The notes beneath the pieces were generated by a model. The model had not been told where the DNA came from and did not search any database. It saw only the letters and a list, made by a program, of their open reading frames with translations. A stretch of 5,179 bases of DNA from Rhizobium sp. (GTDB lineage Bacteria; Pseudomonadota; Alphaproteobacteria; Rhizobiales; Rhizobiaceae), in contig DNPN01000045.1 of the NCBI GenBank assembly GCA_003501385.1, positions 1-5,179 of the forward strand, in the 5' to 3' direction. The translations under genes were made by a program, and so were the position numbers. Shown here piece after piece: positions 1 through 4,910 of the stretch (position 1 is the stretch's first letter; the number at the start of each line of letters is the position of its first letter).

Positions 1-101
1 GTTGCACTTCAAATTAGAGAACGCCGGATGATAGAAATGTGCCTTAAATTGTGCGAACTGGTTAAAACAACACTTGGCGAACATGATTCCACGCAATGAT
101 G

Positions 102-156
102 AAAGAACACCAATAGCGTGTTTATGTATTGAAAATAATCGCATTTGGTGTTGTTT
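102..156. repeat. Imperfect 17-bp inverted repeat with 21-nt loop
   Basis: The left arm at 102-118 and the reverse complement of 140-156 agree at 14 of 17 positions. They include a perfect block AACACCAA (106-113) against TTGGTGTT (145-152) and an outer GCG/CGC match. The loop is 119-139. The same AACAC-type core appears again at 64-73 (AAAACAACAC), whose exact reverse complement is 148-157. The right arm can therefore pair with either left copy, which would allow two alternative hairpins. No T-tract follows, so this is not a standard terminator. It could be a set of protein-binding sites or a structured RNA. Confidence 0.4.
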
Positions 157-319
157 TGATGATTTGTGATGCTACCTATGGGCGTGTATCGAGCCGCACA
201 ATAGCGTGAACCTGCTTTGTGTGATGATGCGTCCATTCCGCTCTAAAGGATGTGGAGTCGTTGGCAGGCGAGACCATCGTGTGCAGCGGACGACAGAGAC
301 ACCATTTCTTTTTTGCGGT

Positions 320-350
320 ATCAATTTTTCTTGATCAGGACCAAATTGAT
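320..350. promoter_or_regulatory. Candidate operator dyad at the lysE-type promoter
   Basis: ATCAATTT at 320-327 is the exact reverse complement of AAATTGAT at 343-350, with a 15-bp spacer. Inside it, ATCAA (320-324) also pairs with TTGAT (331-335) across 6 bp. Three ATCAA/TTGAT half-sites thus occur in 31 bp, overlapping the proposed -35 element. Exporters of this family are often controlled by LysR-type or Lrp-type regulators that bind short AT-rich dyads, so an operator role is reasonable. No regulator gene for it lies in the window, and AT-rich DNA produces such dyads by chance fairly easily. Confidence 0.35.
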
Positions 351-358
351 GAAATAAT
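331..358 (+). promoter_or_regulatory. Candidate promoter of the lysE-type gene
   Basis: A possible -35 element TTGATC (331-336) is followed after 16 bp by AATAAT (353-358) as a -10 element. This would place the transcript start near 365, about 28 bases before the proposed GTG start at 393. The match to a sigma-70-type consensus is fair and the location fits. It also argues against a translation start at 252, which would lie upstream of this promoter. Confidence 0.4.
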
Positions 359-380
359 GCGTTGGATACTTCTCGTTTAT

Positions 381-386
381 GGAGAG
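381..386 (+). promoter_or_regulatory. Ribosome binding site supporting a GTG start at 393
   Basis: GGAGAG lies 6 bases before the GTG at 393-395, a normal Shine-Dalgarno distance. The in-frame ATG at 399 would be 12 bases away, which is less favourable. This site is the main reason for choosing GTG over ATG, and over the upstream in-frame ATG at 252. Confidence 0.55.
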
Positions 387-392
387 CGTCGC

Positions 393-1034
393 GTGTTGAT
401 GTTTGTATCCCTGTTGTCCATCGCAGGTGCTTTGCTGGTGGGGGCCGTCAGTCCCGGTCCCAGTTTCCTCATGGTCAGCCATATATCGATGACCCGTTCC
501 AGAACGGCAGGCCTGATGGTTGCGCTTGGCATGGGCACGGGTGGTTTGGCGTTTGCGATATTGGCGCTGGCTGGACTTGCCGCGTTGATCACGCAGGTGC
601 CATTGCTGCATATGGCGTTGCAAATTGCGGGTGGGCTTTATCTTGCTTTGATGGCGTGGAAACTCTGGCGCGGTGCCTCGCAGCCGCTTGATGTGGTCAA
701 CAGTGCCGCTGTGCCGGTTTCAATGCGCCGGATCTATCTCAGTGCGCTTCTTACTCAGATCAGCAATCCCAAAACGGCTGTGGTCTATGCCAGTATTTTT
801 GCAGCCCTGCTGCCCAATCGTCCGGAACCCATGCTCTATGCTGTGTTGCCGGGCGTGGTGTTTGTGGTTGAAGCCGGTTGGTATGCCCTTGTCGCCATGG
901 TGTTTTCCGCAACCTTGCCTCGGCGGGCCTATCTGGCTGCCAAGAAGCCGCTGGATCGTGTTGCGGCTGTGGTTTTGGGTGGGCTTGGCCTTCGCCTTGT
1001 TTATGAGGGTGCTGCTCAACCCTTTCGGAGCTGA
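393..1034 (+). CDS. LysE/RhtB-family amino-acid exporter
   Basis: A predicted 213-residue inner-membrane protein of the LysE/RhtB family, which exports amino acids or related small molecules by secondary transport. The length is typical of the family. An N-terminal hydrophobic segment runs into the signature SPGPSF (residues 20-25, PGP at 21-23). Further hydrophobic stretches lie near 40-66, 70-92, 113-135, 145-170 and 185-205, giving about six membrane segments. A conserved-looking NPK (125-127) sits at the start of the fourth, as in many family members. I chose the GTG at 393 because a good ribosome binding site precedes it. The open frame extends to an ATG at 252, but those 47 extra codons contain polar, non-membrane sequence unlike the family and would start before the likely promoter. 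ATG 399 is the alternative. The gene converges on the tadD-like gene with 9 bp between stop codons. The substrate cannot be told from sequence: lysine, threonine, homoserine lactone and others are all exported by relatives. Confidence 0.9.
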   Translation: MLMFVSLLSIAGALLVGAVSPGPSFLMVSHISMTRSRTAGLMVALGMGTGGLAFAILALAGLAALITQVPLLHMALQIAGGLYLALMAWKLWRGASQPLDVVNSAAVPVSMRRIYLSALLTQISNPKTAVVYASIFAALLPNRPEPMLYAVLPGVVFVVEAGWYALVAMVFSATLPRRAYLAAKKPLDRVAAVVLGGLGLRLVYEGAAQPFRS

Positions 1035-1043
1035 GCGGCGAGA

Positions 1044-1883
1044 CTATTGGCTTACAGCTTTTGCTGCGCTGCCATCTTTGGCGGCCAGCTGCTTCCATGA
1101 ATTCTGTTGGTTCAGCATGGTGCGCAGGTAGGCAACATTGGCTTCTGCCTGCTCGGGGGATAGCTCCTGACGGGCAATCTTGTCGGCGTCTGCAAAGCGC
1201 CCCTGCAGGCCAACAACGAGCGCCAGATTCTGCCGCACACGGCTATCGGCTCCAGGCAGTTGCGATGCGGTACGAAGATAGGTTTCAGCCGTTTTTAAAT
1301 CGCCACTCAGCACATAAGACATGCCCATATTGGACAGAACCGACGGCTCATTAGGCTGTATTTGCAAGGCTTGTTGATAGGCTATACGGGCATCCTGGGG
1401 GCGGCTCATCTGATCAAACACGGTGCCTTGCGCCGAATAGAGCCGCCAATCCGGACGATCCGGTGTCTGGGCACGGGTGAGGGTGGCCAGCGCCTGCTCC
1501 AGCTGGCCACTGGCGGCCTGCGCCTTGCCATAGGCGCCCAGAACCTGTCGATCATTGGGATTGGAAATGGCAACCTGCTGCATCACGGCCAACGCCTGCG
1601 GTGCCCGACCGCCCATTTGCAGAAGATTGGCGTAGGCAATGCCGATCTGCGGGTTTTTTGGCGCTTTGGCGTAAGCACGCCCCATCATCTCTGTGGCGCT
1701 TGCCACCTCTGCAGGTGTCATTTGATCCGCAGGCTTGGTCATGGTGGGGATAGAGCCGGTGGTCATGGTGTCTTTGCCGCTGCCCGTTGAGGCGCAGCCC
1801 GCCAGACTCCCTGCCAAAACCGCAGCGACCAGTGCCAAAGTGAGACGCGACGGGCTCCTGAAAGAATTTTGCCGAACGGTCAT
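1044..1883 (-). CDS. tadD: TadD-like tetratricopeptide-repeat lipoprotein
   Basis: A 279-residue protein with a lipoprotein signal peptide: basic N-terminus (R4, R9, R13), hydrophobic stretch 14-28, and lipobox LAGC with Cys30 as the lipidated residue. Ala at +2 suggests the outer membrane by the enterobacterial rule. A low-complexity linker (31-58) follows, then about five TPR-type helical hairpins around 76-109, 110-140, 145-178, 179-212 and 213-240. The clearest is 145-178, with the A-x-Y-QQAL-x-I-x-P pattern. The C-terminal SPEQAEANVAYLRTML segment (242-257) is, as I recall, typical of rhizobial TadD proteins. TadD belongs to the tad/cpa locus for Flp (type IVc) pili, where it is thought to help secretin assembly, but no other tad gene is in this window. 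The gene may be an orphan copy or serve another envelope complex. The start is supported by AGGG at 1891-1894, 7 bases upstream. Confidence is high for a TPR lipoprotein and moderate for the TadD role. Confidence 0.85.
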   Translation of the reverse strand: MTVRQNSFRSPSRLTLALVAAVLAGSLAGCASTGSGKDTMTTGSIPTMTKPADQMTPAEVASATEMMGRAYAKAPKNPQIGIAYANLLQMGGRAPQALAVMQQVAISNPNDRQVLGAYGKAQAASGQLEQALATLTRAQTPDRPDWRLYSAQGTVFDQMSRPQDARIAYQQALQIQPNEPSVLSNMGMSYVLSGDLKTAETYLRTASQLPGADSRVRQNLALVVGLQGRFADADKIARQELSPEQAEANVAYLRTMLNQQNSWKQLAAKDGSAAKAVSQ

Positions 1884-1972
1884 GATTTATCCCTACGACC
1901 CCAAAACCGTGTTCAGGGCACCGCATGGATCATTGTGATGCACGGGTCAGCCCATTCTGTTGTGCGCGTTTG

Positions 1973-2012
1973 GCTTTTTTGACGGAAACGCGTCCCGTTT
2001 TCGTCAAAAAGC
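1973..2012. promoter_or_regulatory. Long inverted repeat between tadD and the aminopeptidase gene
   Basis: TTGACGGAAACG (1979-1990) and CGTTTTCGTCAA (1996-2007) are 12-bp arms with one mismatch and a 5-bp spacer. Pairing continues outward as GCTTTT against AAAGC with one bulged T, so the whole dyad spans 1973-2012. It lies about 90 bp upstream of tadD and 158 bp upstream of the aminopeptidase start. No T-tract follows on either strand, so it is not a standard intrinsic terminator. An operator for one or both divergent genes is the simplest reading. Confidence 0.5.
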
Positions 2013-2057
2013 TGTAACTTGCTCTATTGCTTGCATAATTTTTTAACTCAGATGTGA

Positions 2058-2086
2058 TTGAATGCCAGAGATGGCAATCTTATGCG
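2058..2086 (+). promoter_or_regulatory. Weak candidate promoter of the aminopeptidase gene with internal dyad
   Basis: TTGAAT (2058-2063) is separated by 17 bp from TATGCG (2081-2086). The -35 match is acceptable and the -10 match is poor. The spacer region holds a small perfect dyad, TGCCA-GAGA-TGGCA (2063-2076), where a repressor could sit. A start near 2093 would leave an untranslated leader of about 75 bases. No better -35/-10 pair was found by eye in 1930-2160. Confidence 0.25.
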
Positions 2087-2110
2087 ACGCAATTCTCACA
2101 CAGTAATAAT

Positions 2111-2126
2111 CTGTTAAGGCTAACAG
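2111..2126. promoter_or_regulatory. Perfect 6-bp dyad in the aminopeptidase leader
   Basis: CTGTTA (2111-2116) and TAACAG (2121-2126) are exact inverted repeats around AGGC, ending 43 bases before the aminopeptidase start codon. A second small dyad, TGCGC-TT-GCGCA, follows at 2135-2146. They may be operator half-sites or a leader-RNA hairpin. The aminopeptidase ribosome binding site lies outside both. Confidence 0.35.
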
Positions 2127-2169
2127 AGTGTTAATGCGCTTGCGCACTCAGTGACAGTAGAAGGCAATT

Positions 2170-3558
2170 ATGGCACCGTATCAATATATTGAACGCCCCA
2201 CTCCATTCCTGACCAAGGGTGGTAAAACCCTGCCTATTTTTGCGGTGACACCGGCTCATATTGAAACAGGAACGATTGATCCGATTGCGCTCGATTGGGC
2301 GAAAAAGGCTGGCTACAAAGCGGAAACCGGCTCTCTTTTGTTGATCCCCACCAGCGAGGGACATCTGGGCGGTGCCTTGTTTGGTCTAGGCAGCCAGCCG
2401 GCGGAAAATCCGTTTTTGACAGGCAAGCTGGCGCGCGCACTGCCTGCCGGAGATTGGCACATTGAAACAGCGCCATTGACCGCAAACCGGCTGATTCTCG
2501 GCTATGGTTTGGGAAGCTATCGGTTTGATCGCTACAAGGCCGAGCGTGTTGAGACCCCACGGCTGATGATTCCGCAGGATGCCGATGCTGCTGATATTCA
2601 TCGCCAGTTGGCGGGTGTGTTTCTGGCGCGTGACCTGATCAACACGCCCACCAATGACATGGGCCCGGTTGAGCTGGAAAAGGCTTTTCGCGCTTTGGCC
2701 GATCATTACAAAGCGGATGTCACCGTGATTACGGGCGACAATCTGCTGACACATAATTTCCCTCTGGTTCATACCGTGGGGCGCGCCAGCGCAGAAGCAC
2801 CGCGCCTTTTGGAAATGCGCTGGGGCAAAAAGGGCCACAAGAAGGTCACGCTGGTGGGCAAGGGCGTGTGCTTTGACACCGGCGGGCTTGATATCAAGCC
2901 ATCCTCTTCCATGCTGCTGATGAAAAAGGACATGGGCGGTGCCGCCAATGTCATGGGCTTAGCGCTGATGATCATGGATGCCAAGCTAAAGGTGGACTTG
3001 CGGGTGATCGTACCAGCGGTTGAAAACTCCATAGCAGGCAATGCATTCCGTCCGGGCGATGTCTACACCAGCCGCAAGGGGTTGACGGTGCAGATCGACA
3101 ACACGGATGCAGAGGGTCGCCTCATTCTGGCTGATGCGTTGGCTTATGCCGATGAGGATCAGCCAGACCTGTTGATTGATATGGCGACACTCACGGGTGC
3201 CGCACGGGTGGCGCTGGGGCCGGATGTGCCTGCTTTCTTCACCAATGATGATACCTTGGCCTATGATCTGTCGGAAGCCAGCCTTGAGGTGGATGATCCT
3301 CTGTGGCGCATGCCGCTGTTTGCGGGCTATGAAAAGCTGGTGCGTTCAAACGTGGCCGATCTGACCAATGCTCCCGCTGGCGGCATGGCCGGAGCAATCA
3401 CTGCGGCCTTGTTTCTCAAGCGGTTTGTGACCAACACCGAATCCTGGGCGCATTTCGATATCTTCGCCTGGGCCTCGCAAGAGCGTCCCCATAGCCCTGT
3501 TGGCGGTGAAGCACAGGTTATTCGCGCCCTCTATCGCCATATTGCCAGTTTGAAATAA
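2170..3558 (+). CDS. Leucyl aminopeptidase (peptidase family M17)
   Basis: A 462-residue two-metal cytosolic aminopeptidase that removes N-terminal residues from peptides. The C-terminal catalytic domain is intact. Compared with E. coli PepA, the metal ligands appear as Lys231 (VGKG), Asp236 (FDTGG), Asp254 (KKDMGG), Asp313 and Glu315 (NTDAEGR). Catalytic Lys243 (DIKP) and Arg317 are also present, and the spacings 236-254 and 254-313 equal those of PepA. The N-terminal domain (about 1-140) is divergent and shorter than in PepA, which has 503 residues, as in the rhizobial subgroup. In PepA that domain also takes part in DNA binding, so a DNA-binding role should not be assumed here. No signal peptide is seen. 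The start at ATG 2170 is preceded by AGAAGG (2159-2164) with 5 bases of spacing. The gene is monocistronic by appearance, with its own upstream dyads and a strong terminator. The gene name (pepA, pepB or another) cannot be settled from sequence alone. Confidence 0.95.
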   Translation: MAPYQYIERPTPFLTKGGKTLPIFAVTPAHIETGTIDPIALDWAKKAGYKAETGSLLLIPTSEGHLGGALFGLGSQPAENPFLTGKLARALPAGDWHIETAPLTANRLILGYGLGSYRFDRYKAERVETPRLMIPQDADAADIHRQLAGVFLARDLINTPTNDMGPVELEKAFRALADHYKADVTVITGDNLLTHNFPLVHTVGRASAEAPRLLEMRWGKKGHKKVTLVGKGVCFDTGGLDIKPSSSMLLMKKDMGGAANVMGLALMIMDAKLKVDLRVIVPAVENSIAGNAFRPGDVYTSRKGLTVQIDNTDAEGRLILADALAYADEDQPDLLIDMATLTGAARVALGPDVPAFFTNDDTLAYDLSEASLEVDDPLWRMPLFAGYEKLVRSNVADLTNAPAGGMAGAITAALFLKRFVTNTESWAHFDIFAWASQERPHSPVGGEAQVIRALYRHIASLK

Positions 3559-3594
3559 TCACCGCGTTACGATATTCGATCTGTGACAATTTTC

Positions 3595-3626
3595 AGCCGG
3601 ACCTGCTTGCAGTGTCCGGCTTTTTT
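3595..3626 (+). terminator. Intrinsic terminator of the aminopeptidase gene
   Basis: AGCCGGAC (3595-3602) pairs perfectly with GTCCGGCT (3614-3621). The stem extends inward by CTG (3603-3605) with CAG (3610-3612) around a CTTG loop, with one bulged T. Six T residues follow directly (3621-3626). The hairpin begins 36 bases after the aminopeptidase stop codon and about 70 bases before the MarR-type gene, so the two genes are probably transcribed separately or only by read-through. Confidence 0.9.
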
Positions 3627-3667
3627 GTTGAAGATAAAACGGAAGCGAAACGATTCGGAGCGCAGCC

Positions 3668-4018
3668 ATGGGCCTTGAGCTGACTGCAACAGCTGCCTTG
3701 GGGCTTTGGCATCATGTCACATTGGCGCAGGTGCAAGATGATGGGCCTGATCTGACATTGCGCCAATTGACCCTTCTCTTGCACATCTATCTTGTGCCAC
3801 CGCCGCATACGGTGCGCGGCTTGGCGGCAACACTCAATGTAACCAAGCCTGTCATCACCCGCGCGCTGGATACCATGGGCAGCATGGGGCTTGTGGACCG
3901 GGTGCGCGATGATATGGATCGGCGCAATGTGATCATCAAGCGCACGGTGGCTGGCGCGCTTTATCTGGAAAAGCTGGGCGACTTGATCATCAATCAAGCG
4001 CGCACAATGAGGACATGA
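3668..4018 (+). CDS. Short MarR-family winged-helix regulator
   Basis: A 116-residue protein with a MarR-type winged helix-turn-helix. The DNA-reading part is about 48-72, with TVRGLAATLNVTKPVITRAL as the helix-turn-helix. The wing follows at about 76-92, marked by the D-x-x-DRRN pattern and a beta strand VIIKRT. The C-terminal helix (93-114) would help dimerisation. Family members usually have about 140 residues, so the N-terminal dimerisation helix is shortened here. GGAG at 3657-3660, 7 bases before the ATG, supports this start. The stop codon is 1 base before the start of the NlpC/P60 gene, so the two are very probably cotranscribed and translationally coupled. MarR proteins usually repress their own operon and often respond to small phenolic or oxidising ligands. 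The ligand and targets here are unknown, and no clear cysteine switch exists because the protein has no Cys. Confidence 0.85.
   Translation: MGLELTATAALGLWHHVTLAQVQDDGPDLTLRQLTLLLHIYLVPPPHTVRGLAATLNVTKPVITRALDTMGSMGLVDRVRDDMDRRNVIIKRTVAGALYLEKLGDLIINQARTMRT
3982..3998. promoter_or_regulatory. Perfect dyad near the end of the MarR-type gene
   Basis: CTTGAT (3982-3987) and ATCAAG (3993-3998) are exact inverted repeats with a 5-bp spacer. Pairing extends by GCG/CGC if A3981 is bulged, giving 9 pairs. It ends 21 bases before the NlpC/P60 start codon. The size suits a MarR-type operator or an RNA hairpin near the ribosome binding site. It lies within codons for an ordinary helical segment (DLIINQ), so chance is a real possibility. 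Confidence 0.25.
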
Positions 4019-4019
4019 C

Positions 4020-4880
4020 ATGACCCTTGATCGCCGATTGAATGCCTATCGCCCCGATTTGGCCGACGAAGCCCTGCGCGGGCAGGTGCAGGCCGAGCGC
4101 TACGTGGCTGGCACACCAGCCCGCGTTGCCGTCGCTGTGGCCGATCTTCGCTTCCGGCCCGATCTGGCCTGCGGCGTGGATACGCAACTGCTGCTGGGCG
4201 AAGAGGTCTGCGTGTTTGAACGCCTGAATGGTTGGGCATGGATCAAATCCACGCAGGATGGCTATGTGGGCTATCTGCCGGAAACGGCATTGAGCATTAT
4301 TGAGGCACCCGCCAGCCATTGGGTGATTGCGCCGCGCAGCTTTCTCTACAACGGCCCGGATCTGCGTTTTCCCAACGCCCACGCCATTTCTATGGGCAGC
4401 CGATTGACTGTGGTGGGCGAGGCAGAAACCCGTGGCACCCGTTATTTTCTGCTGGGGGACGGGCGATCCGTTATCGCCAATCATTGCGCGCCCATCGGCG
4501 AGCCTGCGGGGGCGGATTATGTCGCCATTGCCGCCCGTTTTTTGGAGACGCCCTATCTTTGGGCTGGGCGTTCGGGCCTTGGCATTGATTGCTCAGGACT
4601 TGTACAGCTTGCGATGCAAATGGCAGGTCTTGAAGCTCCCCGTGATTCCGACATGCAGGCGGCAGGGCTTGGCAGCCCGATCACCCGCGAAGAGTTACGC
4701 CGTGGCGATCTGGTGTTCTGGAAAGGCCATGTGGGTATGATGGAAGACGAAGTGACACTTCTGCACGCCAATGGCCATACCATGACTGTCGCGCGCGAGA
4801 ATATTAACGCTGCGATTGAGCGGATTGGCTGGCTCTATGAGCAGCCGACGGGCTATCGTCGGCCAGATCGGATTGCTTGA
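4020..4880 (+). CDS. NlpC/P60-family (C40) cysteine peptidase with N-terminal SH3-like region
   Basis: A 286-residue predicted peptidase of clan CA, family C40, whose relatives cleave cell-wall peptides, typically the D-glutamyl-diaminopimelate bond. The C-terminal catalytic domain (about 165-280) has WAGRSGLGIDCSGLVQ with nucleophile Cys191, base His237 in HVGMM, and His249 in LLHANGH as the likely third residue. Residues 30-95 and 98-160 look like two bacterial SH3-type domains (for example GWAWIKSTQDGYVGYL at 71-86), giving an SH3b-SH3b-NlpC layout like Bacillus YkfC. The N-terminus (MTLDRRLNAYRPDLADEAL) is charged with no hydrophobic stretch, so I see no signal peptide. That suggests a cytoplasmic role, perhaps recycling of murein peptides, though this is inference. 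GAGGA (4009-4013) inside the end of the MarR gene is the ribosome binding site, 6 bases before ATG 4020. The 1-base gap implies coupling to the regulator. The gene converges on polA with 18 bp between stop codons. Confidence 0.93.
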   Translation: MTLDRRLNAYRPDLADEALRGQVQAERYVAGTPARVAVAVADLRFRPDLACGVDTQLLLGEEVCVFERLNGWAWIKSTQDGYVGYLPETALSIIEAPASHWVIAPRSFLYNGPDLRFPNAHAISMGSRLTVVGEAETRGTRYFLLGDGRSVIANHCAPIGEPAGADYVAIAARFLETPYLWAGRSGLGIDCSGLVQLAMQMAGLEAPRDSDMQAAGLGSPITREELRRGDLVFWKGHVGMMEDEVTLLHANGHTMTVARENINAAIERIGWLYEQPTGYRRPDRIA

Positions 4881-4891
4881 AGTTGATAGGG

Positions 4892-4910
4892 GAGGCGCTT
4901 AATGCGCCTC
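4892..4910. terminator. Hairpin between the NlpC/P60 gene and polA, possible bidirectional terminator
   Basis: GAGGCGC (4892-4898) pairs perfectly with GCGCCTC (4904-4910) around TTAAT. GGG (4889-4891) and CCC (4913-4915) can add three pairs past a 2-base bulge. It sits where the two convergent genes meet and includes the polA stop codon and its last codons. No T-tract follows on either strand, so intrinsic termination may be weak. A role in 3'-end protection of either mRNA is an alternative. Confidence 0.4.

Larger units (their letters stand above)
1..392. other. AT-rich intergenic region upstream of the lysE-type gene
   Basis: I find no convincing gene here. The stretch is much poorer in GC than the coding regions: 18 of 60 bases are G or C at 121-180, against 44 of 60 at 4081-4140 inside the NlpC/P60 gene. 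A 75-codon minus-strand reading frame (9-236) resembles no family I know and lacks coding character. The plus-strand frames at the left edge close within a few dozen bases, so no plus-strand gene runs in from outside. The region holds an imperfect inverted repeat (102-156), a 10-bp direct repeat CAATAGCGTG (111-120 and 199-208), a further pair of 10-bp inverted arms (64-73 and 148-157), and a candidate promoter with a dyad (320-358) before the exporter gene. The low GC content and repeats could mean a large regulatory region or an unannotated small RNA. Neither can be shown from sequence alone. Confidence 0.6.

Noticed and set aside
9..236. 75-codon minus-strand reading frame
   Set aside because: It shows no recognisable family, has AT-rich non-coding composition and overlaps the repeat region, so it looks like chance.
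1032..1070. Possible terminator between the exporter and tadD, including CAGC-TTTT-GCTG at 1055-1066
   Set aside because: The stem is only 4 bp, lies within tadD codons and is not followed by a T-tract. No believable terminator was found for either gene.
1362..1790. 142-codon plus-strand reading frame opposite tadD
   Set aside because: It is antisense to a well-supported TPR lipoprotein gene and has no family resemblance or proper context.
2019..2044. T-run at 2039-2044 as a terminator
   Set aside because: No stem of useful strength precedes the six T residues.
2114..2134. Possible CtrA site from two TTAA motifs
   Set aside because: The gap is 13 bp, whereas the CtrA consensus has TTAA-N7-TTAA.
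2386..2838. 150-codon minus-strand reading frame
   Set aside because: It lies antisense inside the aminopeptidase gene, whose motifs are intact, so this is a shadow of that gene.
3550..3578. TTGAAA-N17-TATTCG as a promoter for the MarR-type gene
   Set aside because: The -10 match is poor and its transcript would have to cross the strong terminator at 3595-3626.
3593..4021. 142-codon minus-strand reading frame
   Set aside because: It is antisense to the MarR-type gene and spans the terminator hairpin. The MarR helix-turn-helix reading is far more convincing.
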